This document shows, piece after piece, positions 38,703 through 48,931 of a stretch of 64,000 nucleotides of DNA. The notes beneath the pieces are model-generated. The model was not told where the DNA came from, ran no database searches, and worked only from the letters and a program-made list of their open reading frames with translations. Source of the DNA: Ceratodon purpureus (Eukaryota > Streptophyta > Bryopsida > Pseudoditrichales > Ditrichaceae); the NCBI GenBank assembly GCA_014871385.1, contig CM026426.1, forward strand, positions 64,089,877 to 64,153,876. Reading direction: 5' to 3'. Both the position numbers and the translations under genes were made by a program. Position 1 is the first letter of the stretch, and each line of letters starts with the position of its first letter.

Positions 38703-39011
38703 TCAGTTCAGATTGAAGCGACAAGCTTCATACTTGTCCTTTGAAGTCTTGTGTCCTCCTATGTATGAGTCGTAATCCCATTTTGCTAGCCGAAGGCAAG
38801 CGTATTCAGGGTTGCTGTCGATCTCATATTTCCAAAGCTTTGAGAGAGCACGAGCATTCTCAACATCTTGGCACGTAATTATTGGTGGAGGAGTCCAACA
38901 CTGTATTCTACTACAATCCAGAGAATCCCACGGGTCAGGACCATCCGCCATCCGTTGAATCAAATCCTGTAAAATTGTTTCACATGTGATGACCTCAAAG
39001 GAATTGCTCAT
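38703..39011 (-). CDS. Hypothetical exon or small protein
   Basis: An open frame of 102 codons begins with ATG at 39011 and also contains a plausible splice acceptor (TTTTACAG) at about residue 15. The sequence after it (DLIQRMADGPDPWDSLDCSR, then LSKLWKYEIDSNPEYACLRL and KWDYDSYIGG) has normal protein composition with Trp, Cys and Tyr, unlike the shadow frames around it. I do not recognise the family. It is on the same strand as the HAD-like cargo genes, 1.8 kb further left, and could be a distal gene of the same element or unrelated. Confidence 0.35.
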   Translation of the reverse strand: MSNSFEVITCETILQDLIQRMADGPDPWDSLDCSRIQCWTPPPIITCQDVENARALSKLWKYEIDSNPEYACLRLAKWDYDSYIGGHKTSKDKYEACRFNLN

Positions 39012-39418
39012 CCTCTCAAATTACTGCCTAGCGTGTGCAAGGTTAAGTTCTAGATATTTTTTGGCTCAGACAAGTCGAAATCTTTAGAACAAGGTTTATA
39101 TGGGTTCATAAGTGACAAAAAACTAGAAGTGATCTTCTTCACAGGTGGAGAACCCTTCAATGTAGACAAGCTTTTTGACATGGAATAAATTTTGGTTCCA
39201 TCCACAACATTAATGTATTCAATTTTTTAAAAAATTCTTTAAAGTTTTCAAAGCTATAATGTCATGTTCTCTGATATATAATATTACTTGCTATTGAAAC
39301 TCAAGAAGGGCCAATAGCTATCTATATGTGAGCTTCCCAGTAATCAAATATGCATTACGATGTAATCATCATTTATAAGATCTTCAACCACTAGATCTTG
39401 ACATCATTTTTTTTAAAA

Positions 39419-39446
39419 ATTTATTTTATTTTATTTTATTTTATTA
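39419..39446. repeat. TTTTA microsatellite
   Basis: About five tandem copies of the TTTTA pentamer in AT-rich DNA. Confidence 0.85.
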
Positions 39447-39751
39447 GTTTTGGATTTGATCCTAATTATTATTGCTTTGGAAAGTGTGTAATTAATACAG
39501 AGAGCCCTCATGCAAGTTCAAAGTGGAAGATGGAAGTCCAAACTAAAGATCATAACATCATCTTCAAGGTGTTATAATGATGCATGATGTCAACATATCA
39601 TGGAAGGCAAACGTCATATATGAGTCACTTCCATCAAACAATGCAGTGCCTCCATCTTGAAAACCATAACTACTGTGAAAGACTCCAAAACTGTTAATGT
39701 GGAAACTTTTTCAAAACATTATTAAAGGATCTATGGTCTTTAGCTACCTGA

Positions 39752-40126
39752 TCACGTCCTGTGGACTTTGACAATCTGAAGATGAGAGTGTCTCAGAATC
39801 AGCGCTCTCTGAAATGAAGATAGAGGTATTGAAAAACTATCTAGATCGATACTCTCGTTATTGCAAGAGGCTACTGCATCCCACTCAACAGCCTCTTCAT
39901 CTACATATTTGAAGTGACTAGGGATGGTTTTGGAGGACTGAGTAGTACGATAATGCTCTTGAGCTAGTTGAATAGCCATACCATTGGCGTATGGGAGAAG
40001 GTGCCACGATTTTAAAGGGCTAGGATAGAAATGAGGGTTACAGAAAAACGGAGCGTGCACATGATACTTCAAATTATCATATTTGCAATGGCCAAAAGAT
40101 ATCAAATATATAAAATAAATAAACAA
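39752..40126 (-). CDS. Hypothetical exon near the left edge of the palindrome-bearing block
   Basis: The 124-codon frame contains PFFCNPHFYPSPLKSWHLLP, LAQEHYRTTQSSKTIPSHF and an acidic DEEAVEWDAV stretch; the first 15 residues look intronic. There is a faint resemblance to the C-terminal region of the three HAD-like genes to its right (Asn-Pro, aromatic block, then a glutamine/tyrosine helix), which might make it a fourth, more eroded copy. I treat this as a suggestion only. Exon limits are not resolved. Confidence 0.3.
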   Translation of the reverse strand: MFIYFIYLISFGHCKYDNLKYHVHAPFFCNPHFYPSPLKSWHLLPYANGMAIQLAQEHYRTTQSSKTIPSHFKYVDEEAVEWDAVASCNNESIDLDSFSIPLSSFQRALILRHSHLQIVKVHRT

Positions 40127-40839
40127 TGAAATCCTTCAAACAAAATAATAAAATGTCCACATTGTCAAACATACTCACAAAGAAAAATGATATTGTTTGA
40201 CAATCTTGTAAACTAGGGGATTTTTTAGACTGATATCATCTAGATTACAAGGGATATTTAGGTAATTCTGGACAAAAAAAAGTCCAGAATTCAAAAATGA
40301 CCAATGCGAACTCAGCGGACCGCCGATGGATGGAGACCACAGATGAACAGTGTCATTGTACATGAATACCACAGAATATGGAATGCAAAACTAGACATCG
40401 AGATGTGCATGGGCGGAATTTGCCAGTGATGGATATATGAACCCGAAGATTGCGACATATAATGCAGAATAAGAGTTACAATGAATACTTTAAAGAATAT
40501 CATGTTGATTCAAGTAATGAAATGTACAATACAGAGTCGGCGACCCGCCGATAATAGAACACGCTAAACTAACTAGTCCCGTAGCACTTTGAGTCCTGAA
40601 GTCCTACAACATTAAGTCTACACCCAGCACTATGTACCAAGTTCACGTAAATCCTATCACATTATAACCTACTCTGAAAACTATTTCCCTGAAAGCATAG
40701 CCGTAAGGTCAATGAGTAAATCATATATTTGAAGGCCGCACAAACGGGTCGACCAAGTCGGCGGGCAGCCGATGGAAGGTGTTCTGTTGGTCAGGAGGAG
40801 GGAAGAAGTGCAAGTTGGAGGCGAAAAAGTCCGCCTAAC

Positions 40840-41517
40840 TCAGTCCCAGCAAACTTCAGTCCAGTCCACTCGTGCACGTCCAAACTTTCTCGCAGCTTCA
40901 ATTGCCCAGTGCACTTGCCCCGGCCTACACGCCTGCGCCATATACTCCGGTACAGATCCGAACTTGTGCAAGGGATAAACCAGAGGAAGGATATCTGTAG
41001 CAATGTTAGGTATAACGCCGTCATCGTTCGGAAAGTTTAGATGACCCTGAAAAGGCCAAGGAATTTAGCACATACAGTTTGGTGTCCTCCTCAATGACCT
41101 CGGGTCAACATCCACAAATAGCACCTGATCTAGTTTGCAGACGTTTCTAGACTGTACCTTGGAGCAAACTTGACCTAACGTCTTATAACTCCAGGGGAAA
41201 TTCTCCCGGTCGATAAGGTCACTTCTGCTATACACGAAGGACAGCCTCTCCATTACACCGGCCGGCAGAATATGTGTGAGTAAAGGCTTCAGTTCTCCCA
41301 AGGGCATCTTCGACCACAGACCAACATGGAAATGCAAGAAAAGCATGTCGAAAAGCTTCTTCAAACCTGGGCGCTTCACTACATTCCGATGCGTATCCCA
41401 TGGCAAAGCCTCTGTCCTGGGATCCACATAGCAGAGAAGGCCATTGACGCATAGGACAATACATTTCTTGACATGATGAGGTGGACCGTGAAGGCATTTG
41501 AAATAAAACGAGGAACC
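40840..41517 (-). CDS. NIF/FCP1-like HAD protein, third copy (C), 5' incomplete
   Basis: Exons 41517-41076 and 40994-40840 are joined by an 81-bp intron (GTATGT...CTACAG). The upstream side of 41517 is a good acceptor (TATTCTTCAG), so a first exon is missing; I could not find it in 41518-41826. The protein has the HAD/NIF order: motif I as CIVLCVNGLL (the nucleophile Asp is replaced), the RPGLKKLFDMLFLHF helix, the GLWSKM block, LFVDVDP in place of LVDD-P, and a C-terminal PEYMAQ helix. Plant NIF-family relatives typically carry LDINGLL at motif I. With both acid motifs altered, phosphatase activity is unlikely. A role as binding protein is inference. It is the most diverged of three tandem copies. 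Confidence 0.7.
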
Positions 41518-41826
41518 CTGAAGAATATGAAATGCAATCAGTGAAGGAAATCAAGGAACAGGACGAAGTATATGAAAGAAATGGACTACATTCAAAGTCG
41601 TCGGCGACCCGCCGACAAAACGATGCATTGAAGAAACCTCAAAGGTAAATGTGCAGCAAGTGAAATGTCATGCATGCATCTACAAAAAGAAGTACCGAAT
41701 TGCAGCACTGGAAACAATTGTGTGGTGCAGGGAAGTTCAGAAAGGGAACAGTCTTAGCGTATTAAACTAAAGAGTGCAGAGTATCATATGTGATTTTTAA
41801 AACTAGTGGCGCCGCTGATATAGGCT

Positions 41827-42957
41827 CTAATCAGTCGGCTGCCCGCCGATGATGGAACTACCAGGGGCCTCCGGAGGACAAGGTAAATTCACAAACCAAG
41901 ATCCAGGATTACCCGGGACGTCAAACCCGCATGCATGAGAAGGAATAACCTCCCTATACTTTTGGTATTCGCGAGATTCTGGAAAAAGACGTGGCTTCCC
42001 CACGCTAGAATTCCTCCTACAATACTCCTGGACATCCAATCCAGACTGCTTAAGTCCTGCAAGGAATGGTGTAACTACCCTAGTTAAATAGGGATTGGGG
42101 GTGGCTTGAGGTTCTTTGCACTCTGCAGAGTCCCAGAAAAAAGAATTAGGATGGACAGCGCTAAATGGATGATTAAGTACATTCCTATAAGGGCGGTCGT
42201 CTACCAGTAGGGTATTCTGGACAGTGGCACCTGATCGAGCCAGTAGCCTAGTGTCGCAGAAAAGTCTATCCAGACGCTTCAACAAGTACTCCCGTTTCCC
42301 ATTCGGATTAGTCCTTGTTGACATATCACACCAGAATCCTGGAAGGCGTCTGTAATTGCTCCTGAGCAAAGGATGAATGGCTAACAGCTTCTGGAAGTGA
42401 CGATCGAGATTCTTTTCAGAAACCGTGGACCAAAAGACTACCTCGAAATTCGCCGTGCAGAACTCTAGAAATGAAAGAAGTCCTGGTCTAGCCCGGATAT
42501 GAATTTTTGTCTTCTGGTCATCACCGATATACCCATGGTGCTCCGCGATGAGCAATCCCTTAATGTCAAGGACAAGGTAGTATCGTTGGAGAGGTACCTC
42601 AATATTACGCGCAATAATATCAGTGGTGACACTGACGGAATCATCGCGCGGGGAACCGGTGCGCGGGATCGCGACGTTGGTCTCGACGAACGAGGTGGAA
42701 GCCATCGCACACCGGCCAGAGCTATGTGCAGCAGACAGCGTCGGCGGCCCGCCGACTGGATAGTCGTACTCGTCCTTCCCATCACTTTCATTCTCGGCTT
42801 CCGCTCCCGGAGACTCTTCTCTGAGAGCATCACCATCAGGAGATGTTGGGTACTCCTCCAAGAGCATACTAAGAAGGGAAGGTCCCTGGTGCACCTTAAT
42901 TTCAGCGTCATCCTCCAGTGACTCCTGAAAAATGAAGGACAAATTCCAAGAAAACAT
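41827..42957 (-). CDS. NIF/FCP1-like HAD protein, second copy (B)
   Basis: The open frame from ATG 42957 encodes 376 residues. An alternative is a short first exon at 43067-43041 spliced to an acceptor just before 42924 (CATTTTTCAG), which keeps phase. The N-terminal 130 residues are acidic and low in complexity and include a palindrome copy read as VGGPPT. The HAD domain follows: YYLVLDIKGLL (motif I, second Asp replaced by Lys), ARPGLLSFLEFC, VVFWSTVSEKN (motif II region), REYLLKRLDRLF, and TLLVDDRPYRNVL (motif IV, intact DD). The last residues, IIGGQPTD, and the stop are themselves made by a palindrome copy. The family normally dephosphorylates Ser/Thr on proteins such as the Pol II CTD. 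The altered motif I, similar to the DIN form of plant NIF relatives, leaves activity doubtful. Confidence 0.8.
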   Translation of the reverse strand: MFSWNLSFIFQESLEDDAEIKVHQGPSLLSMLLEEYPTSPDGDALREESPGAEAENESDGKDEYDYPVGGPPTLSAAHSSGRCAMASTSFVETNVAIPRTGSPRDDSVSVTTDIIARNIEVPLQRYYLVLDIKGLLIAEHHGYIGDDQKTKIHIRARPGLLSFLEFCTANFEVVFWSTVSEKNLDRHFQKLLAIHPLLRSNYRRLPGFWCDMSTRTNPNGKREYLLKRLDRLFCDTRLLARSGATVQNTLLVDDRPYRNVLNHPFSAVHPNSFFWDSAECKEPQATPNPYLTRVVTPFLAGLKQSGLDVQEYCRRNSSVGKPRLFPESREYQKYREVIPSHACGFDVPGNPGSWFVNLPCPPEAPGSSIIGGQPTD

Positions 42958-43181
42958 GGGTGATCAATCGCATGCTCACAATTCATACTTGCTCTAGTGT
43001 ACAAATGGAGACACAATAAGACACCCACGACAGAATACACAGTCTCGACACTGAGTTCCGTTCTCATATATTTAAAAGGAGGAAAACTTTATTTACTGAA
43101 AAAGTCTAAATACATGAAGATCCCATCGGCGGGCAGTCGACTGAATCATGTGCATGCTCTCTAAAACAGTTTCTACTTCTC

Positions 43182-43982
43182 CTATGTTCTCTTTTGTTTA
43201 GGGCAATCAATGTGTGGAGAGAAGAGACTATAAGCTTCATCCCCCGGAAACAGACGACGCTGACCGAAATCGGAATGTTTCTGGCAGTACTCGGGCACGG
43301 GGAGTTTGGATTCTTTCAAACTGGTAAGCCAAGGAATCAATTCTCCAAGCAGATAATTCCTCTTACTTTCCGACTCCTTCGACTCGAAGGTATATGGTGT
43401 AGGGTGCACAGCGTTCCAAGGAGTGTTTGCGACATTCTTATAAGGGGAATCATCAACCAAGAGAATGTTAATTGAAGACGCCCCCGTCCCCTTCAGCCCG
43501 TCATCGAGGTCAAAGAGGGTCTGGAGTCTCTTCAAATAAAACTCCCTACTAGCCTTATGTACGCAAGTCTCGCAGAAACTCTGGTCGAACTTGTAGCGCA
43601 CTTTGGCATCTAGACGAGGACAGCGCTGCTGCAACGCTGTCCACAGAATCTGGAACCTCTTTTCCTGAACGCAGCTCCAGAAGACCACCTCGAAATTGTC
43701 CAGGCAGAACTCTAGGAACCTCTCTAAACCCGGTCTAAGTTTAGTATTCCACCTAGTACCCTGCTTCGTCTGGACTAATAGCAGGCCGTTAATATTCAGA
43801 ACCAGAAAGTACTTCAGCACTGGATCGTGTACCTGAGTACCAGCCTGTTCCGGGGCTATGTGAAGTGGATTCAGAGGTGGAGGTCCCTGCTCCAGAACTG
43901 CACTGGGTCTATCTTCGTGAAGTTTTCCATGGACTTCCTTGTCCGCGGACTCTGGAGTGACAGAAAACGAAGCAGAGGACAA
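43182..43982 (-). CDS. NIF/FCP1-like HAD protein, first copy (A), start unresolved
   Basis: A continuous frame ends at TAG 43182. No ATG precedes the domain: the frame opens at a TTG (43982), and a splice acceptor (GTCACTCCAG) lies just before 43951, so the first exon is not identified. The HAD domain reads KYFLVLNINGLL (motif I with Asn in place of the nucleophile Asp), KLRPGLERFLEFC, VVFWSCVQEKRF, REFYLKRLQTLFDLD, NILLVDDSPYKNV (intact DD) and a C-terminal PVPEYCQKHSDFGQRRLFPG. It aligns along its length with copy B and is the likely product of local duplication of a captured host NIF-like gene. The loss of the nucleophile predicts a catalytically dead protein. Palindrome copies lie on both sides (43125 and 44003). 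Confidence 0.75.
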   Translation of the reverse strand: MSSASFSVTPESADKEVHGKLHEDRPSAVLEQGPPPLNPLHIAPEQAGTQVHDPVLKYFLVLNINGLLLVQTKQGTRWNTKLRPGLERFLEFCLDNFEVVFWSCVQEKRFQILWTALQQRCPRLDAKVRYKFDQSFCETCVHKASREFYLKRLQTLFDLDDGLKGTGASSINILLVDDSPYKNVANTPWNAVHPTPYTFESKESESKRNYLLGELIPWLTSLKESKLPVPEYCQKHSDFGQRRLFPGDEAYSLFSPHIDCPKQKRT

Positions 43983-44076
43983 ACGTGACGGTTAGGATGA
44001 CGGTCGGCGGACAGCCGACTTGCAAGCAACATTATTTGAAAAAAGGGAAAGCGTACAACTTGGCATTTACCAAAAA

Positions 44077-44082
44077 TTTATT
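44077..44082 (-). terminator. Polyadenylation signal of the ParB/methyltransferase gene
   Basis: AATAAA on the minus strand, about 50 bases past the stop codon at 44129, in a short T-rich context before the next palindrome at 44003. Confidence 0.5.
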
Positions 44083-44128
44083 CATATTTGGCAGTACAAA
44101 CATCTAACACAATCCTAGAGCCCGATCA

Positions 44129-47100
44129 CTACACTAAATTATCAATGCAGGCATTTAAAAGATGGACTGGGCCACCGCCTGATTCACTGACCTCCACCTT
44201 TGTGCTTCTTCGGCCTAGGCTCCCGTTGGATGCCCGCACAGGTGACAGAACGTCCTCTGGAGCGTCCACATTCCTGGGACTCATGAGCAGATCCCCAGAT
44301 GTGCCCTTCTTGGAGGAAGTCTTCTTCGAAGCAGCCTTCCGTTTGCCCTTCCCAGAGGACTCCTCCCCTTCCTCAACCCCTGAGGAATCACGGGATAAGT
44401 TACCCACAAGAGAGGAATCCTGAGCAGTACCATCGGTCTTACTTCTCTTCATTGATCGTGTCTTGACCAGAGGGTTCTCATCCGGACCAATCATCCGAGT
44501 TGCGCCCTTCACACCTTGAGTGACGAATGCGATTGACTTCCCTGTCAACTTGGTCTTGGCAGAGGGGTTAGATGAGGTTTGCTCGTCTGCCGTCGGCTGC
44601 CTGCCGACGGCAGCAGGAGGAACATGCCCTTCAATGCTCACTGCAGGCTCCTGGGTTGGCTTCTGGACACGGCGAACCACTTCGTCGTCAGGCCTCGATG
44701 CTAGAGGAACCTGCATCTTCTTTGGACGCCCCGCCTGGTCTAAATCACGTTCTGGCTCGGCGGGAGGAGTCCCCTGCTCTTGAAATGTAGGAGAAATAAT
44801 ACCGAAGCTGAGGGAGTCAGTTCCGGTCTCCCGTAGAACTTGCGACAGCGGTGGGTTCACGTAACGAGGATTCGATTCTTCCAGTGGTAATTCGTCGGGT
44901 TCTGGTTCATAGTCTAATTCCTCCGTGTCTCGCTCCTCTACCTCTGCATCTCCAGTTGTAATGAAAGCCTCAGCTTGGTCGTCCTCGTTTCTTGGCTGTT
45001 CCTCACCATCTCCAGCTTCATCTTCAACGTCTGGGTCGGGTACATCTGGTGGCTCCTCGTCGACATTGTCGTCCGAGTCCAGATAACTCTGTGAGCGAAC
45101 CCCCGCAGTCTTCCCCGAACCCATACATCCACCCTTCCCGACCAAATGGGCCTCCTCCGCATTCACACCCAAGTCGGCAGCCGTGAGAGAGCCAGTCCTG
45201 CCTCTAGCAGAGGCGGGGACAGACGGCCCGGCCCCAGACTGCGTGGTCTGAACTGGAGCTTCGACGGGCACGTTATAAACGCCCGGAATGAACGTCATAT
45301 TCCAAACCCAACAGTGCGCTTCGTATCTCTCTTCCTCGGTACGCACGATCTCAATTACAGTCAAATGGTTTTTCTGCAGCAGAACAAGACGAAACGGTTA
45401 AGGAAATCTTCTACCCAAGAAACACGAAGGATTCTATCAGCGTCGGCTGCCCGCCGACGATCGGTGAGCAAACAGCGAAGGCACCAGAAGAGACTGCAGT
45501 AACTTACCAGAGCGAGGGCCGTGACGTTCCCCCCTCCCCTGCAATTGATCACCCGAACGTCCTCAATCTGCATCGCTTTCTCCAGAAGAGATTGGAGGAA
45601 AGAGAAACTAGCGTGGCAGTGTCCATATGACCAATCCTCCCCAAGATGATCTTCTCCTTCGTCCACATAGGGAGGAAGCGGACGTTTCAAACCAGTGAAG
45701 TCCGAGAAGGTATTCCATGCATCCCCGGGCGTTGTTCTTGGATACATAACGGACACATGAACCTTGGGTCTAGAGTCAATGAGAGAACTCCTTTGAAACC
45801 CGGCGGAACTATCAGGGAAGTACTGCATAGTATGAACCGTCCACGAATTACTCGTCAGCCTTGACACGCCTTGAAGAGTGTGATTACACTCAGCATCGAG
45901 TAGCCACAAGGATGGGGTGACAAGCTTATTCACCTTAATTGTATCTACCTCCCCATCCAGAATGACCTCCTCCTCCACCTCACAGTGAATCCTCTCAGCG
46001 ACAGTTATAACGTGTTGTTGTCGCATGTTAGGCATCTCCTTTCCCGCTGGATCGTAGCCAAAGACCACGAACATCTCATACTGCGCCTTGTTGAAGGAGA
46101 ATGCTCCGCGAACGTCAAGAGCTGTGCACACTTCACCCAGGTCCTCTGCAATCCGAACATCGAACTGTACAGACGACTGCGAAGACTGGTCCACATCCGA
46201 CTTCCAGTACTTTTGCACAATGTCTTTGAAGAATTCTGGTGTTGGCCCTTGCGACGGCGTGAGCGGATGATTCCGTCCCTTAAGCCACTCCTTCCCCTCA
46301 GGACTATCTTCCAAGTCAGCCCGAATATTACTAACCATTGTATCATTGAACCCCTTCTCGACTTCAAGGGAATTCCAGTCATCCATGGTCCACTCAATAT
46401 GCTTCCCAGTCCCTGGTTTCTTCAGTGCAAAGCCCCTGTAAATACACATGAGCTCGTTCCGGACAACATACTCAAATTTCACACGCTTACACCAATTCTC
46501 CACTGATGTTCCATCCCGTTGAACCACCTCTTTCCCAGTGACCTTGACGTACACTTTAAGGTCCAGAATTTCCTTGGTCAGCCTCTTGCATTCGTGGTCC
46601 CGAAGACCGATCACGTACTGCATGTCGTTGAATGTTATGTCCCGGCGGGCTGGCTTTGGGGGAAATCCTGGTTTCAGACCGTCCTCCCCGATGATCCTCC
46701 CCTCCTCCCAGGCGTCGAACACCAGTTGCCACTCGTTGTATGTTTCGTCAGACACGAAGACTAAGGGCAACTTGAAGGTTTGGGACGTAGGGGACTTTCC
46801 GAGAATCGGACTGAGGTACTCCTTGCAGAACTCCTGCAAGGAAGAAGAAAATGACATTGATAAATAAATCCCACTTCGGCAATACGGAGAACCACTTGAG
46901 CGTCGGCTATCCGCCGACGACTTTCAACTACTTGGAATCAACAGGAAAAGAGGAAGATGTGAATTACCTTCCATGCGCTGTAGTCATCTTTCTTGTCGAT
47001 CCTCCCCCGCTCGATCCATTTGGCGCGCATCTTCGCCAGCTGGGACCTGAAACTTACTTCGGCGACTTTATCCTTCACCTCGATGTTTAATGCGTTAGAG

Positions 47101-48931
47101 ACCTTAATGAGGGTATCCTTGTCATCAGCATATACAGGAATGATGTCGTGGTTAAGGTAATACTGCCGCATAGGAGAGTCCAGTGGTTCCTTCTCTCCCA
47201 GTTCTCGACAAGCCTCAAATGTGTGCTGGCCCCCAATTATGTACCAGTGGATGCCCTCATCTTCATACCAAGGTACCAGCTTAGATGTGCCGTCATCCAG
47301 TGTAAGTGAATACTGGATATTTAGGACATGCCAAGGTCGAAGAAGTCCTTCCAAGCCTTTAAGCTTAATCTCGCCCGTCACTGGATCCTTTACTCTGGGG
47401 TCACCACTCATAGGAAGGCAGTACAGCTTGGGCTTCTTCCGGATTGCTCCAAGTCCTTTGTAGAAAAGACTTATCTGATCCTGCCTCTTCCTGAATATCG
47501 CTCTGTACTTGAATTCGTCGGGAGCTATGTGTATACTGTTATATGGAATCTGACAAGGAAGGGCACGTTGCCCGTTGGGGAAGCAGTGCCCAAGTCCCTC
47601 CTCCAACGTCTGGTACATGGCAAGGACGTCGGTGTCCTTTGTTTTGGAAGTGAGATTGTTTGCGAGCATGAGAGCTTCCGCCACGGTCTGCTTCTTCTCT
47701 TCCTTCTTCCCACCTTTCTTCTTCCCACCGTCGCCCTCAGCAGCCGCTGCCTTTCCCTTCTTCCTTCTCGATGACTCCCCTATCGTCTGTGTCTCTCCGG
47801 TCTCGGGGGTGACTGTACCAGTGCCCGCTTCTACAGCAGACTTGCGGCCGCCTCTTTTCTTTGCTGAAGGCTTAACCAAGTTCTTCGTCTTCTCTTCCAT
47901 CACTTTGTCCCCGAGCGTATCAATCACGTCGAGTATCTGTTCAACAGCTATGTTCTCGCCCCAGCCCCAAGTAGCCGCATCCTGTACTTCTTTAGAGCAC
48001 AAGCCGTCCATGCACTTCTCAACCGGAATTACAACCGCGAAGCAGTCCACTGGTGTGCCCTCCGCGACAGGAACCGATGCAAACACCAAGAACACGTTGT
48101 CCTTATCCTCGCATTCCCTGGCACCAATAATCTCAAATCTTGGTCCACCTGCCATTTGCTTCTGACCTATTTTGGTCACGAAGCCCAGCGACATGGGAGT
48201 GTCACGCCAGGTGATGCCCCAATCCGTTATCTTCGAATCAGCAAGGAATGTCACCCTCGGTTTCAAGCCCCGTGCGAGTATTTCTACTTCAGGATCAACA
48301 ACCTTGTCACAGAGCCACCGTAACCCATTCGGTTTTGCGGTGGAGTCGACCTTCGCCCTGCAAAATTAGAATCACAAGATTAGACCATCAGATTCTCACT
48401 CCATCGGCGGACAGCCGACGGGGCGGATGGACACGCCCTCCCCATCGGCGGACAGCCGACGGGGGGAATAACCCATGTGAGAAAATAGAAATATGAAGGA
48501 CTCAGAAAGGGGTGGCGTCGGCGGTCAGCCGACGGGAGGAACAACCCCATGCGCCAGAACACAAAACATGAAGGGCAAAAGAAGGGGTCACGGCGTCGGC
48601 GGACAGCCGACGGGAGGGACAAACTCATGCGAGAAAACAGAAACACGAAGGACAAAAGCAGGGGTGGCGTCGGCGGACAGCCGACGGGAGGGACAAACCC
48701 ATGCGAGAAAAATGAAGGACTCAGAAAGGGGTGGCGTCGGCGGTCAGCCGATGGGAGGAACAACCCCATGCGAGAAAACGGAAACATGAAGGGCAAAAGA
48801 AGGGGTGGCGTCGGCGGACAGCCGACGGGAGGGACAAACCCATACGAGAAAACGGAAACATGAAGGACTCAAGAAGGGGAGTGTCGGCGGACAACCGATT
48901 GGACAACTTACCCACTCTCGGAGGCTGCCAT
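44129..48931 (-). CDS. ParB/DGQHR-like domain fused to degenerate N6-type DNA methyltransferase fold
   Basis: Four exons join in phase: 48931-48912 (MAASES plus two bases), 48357-46968, 46833-45508 and 45373-44129, giving 1326 residues. All introns are GT-AG (GTAAGT, GTAATT, GTAAGT donors), and each holds a palindrome. Domains: a conserved N-terminal part (8-165), a Lys-rich linker (167-232), then a ParB/DGQHR-like core with WYIIGGQHTFEACRELG (GGQHT at 382-386) and IPVYADD...VSNALN at 413-431. A long middle region follows. Around 885-925 the string LLEKAMQIEDVRVINCRGGG, then NVTALAL and VIEIVRTEEERYEA, matches motif I of N6 methyltransferases, but the usual DPF is NCR and I see no DPPY. The acidic, Ser/Lys-rich tail has an AT-hook-like GRPKK at 1127 and a basic patch. 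ParB-methylase fusions are known in phages and bacteria. A nuclear DNA-binding role is likely; methylation activity is doubtful. Confidence 0.75.
48403..48899. repeat. Intronic tandem array, units of about 74 bp each carrying the palindrome
   Basis: Eight palindrome copies are spaced 41, 73, 78, 74, 67, 74 and 73 bp apart. Between them lie near-identical spacers (ggagggacaaacccatgcga, then aaaacagaaacatgaagga and aaaagaaggggtggc). The array fills almost all of intron 1 (48911-48358) of the ParB/methyltransferase gene. The apparent frames in it on both strands are by-products of the G/C-rich unit; the period is not a multiple of three. Confidence 0.9.

Noticed and set aside
47525-48165. Plus-strand frame of 196 codons opposite the ParB-like exon
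   Set aside because: It is an antisense shadow of the Lys-rich linker (Phe/Ser/Pro runs) with no domain.
48403-48899. CRISPR-like array
   Set aside because: The spacers are near-identical tandem sequence rather than unique, the host is eukaryotic and no cas genes are present.
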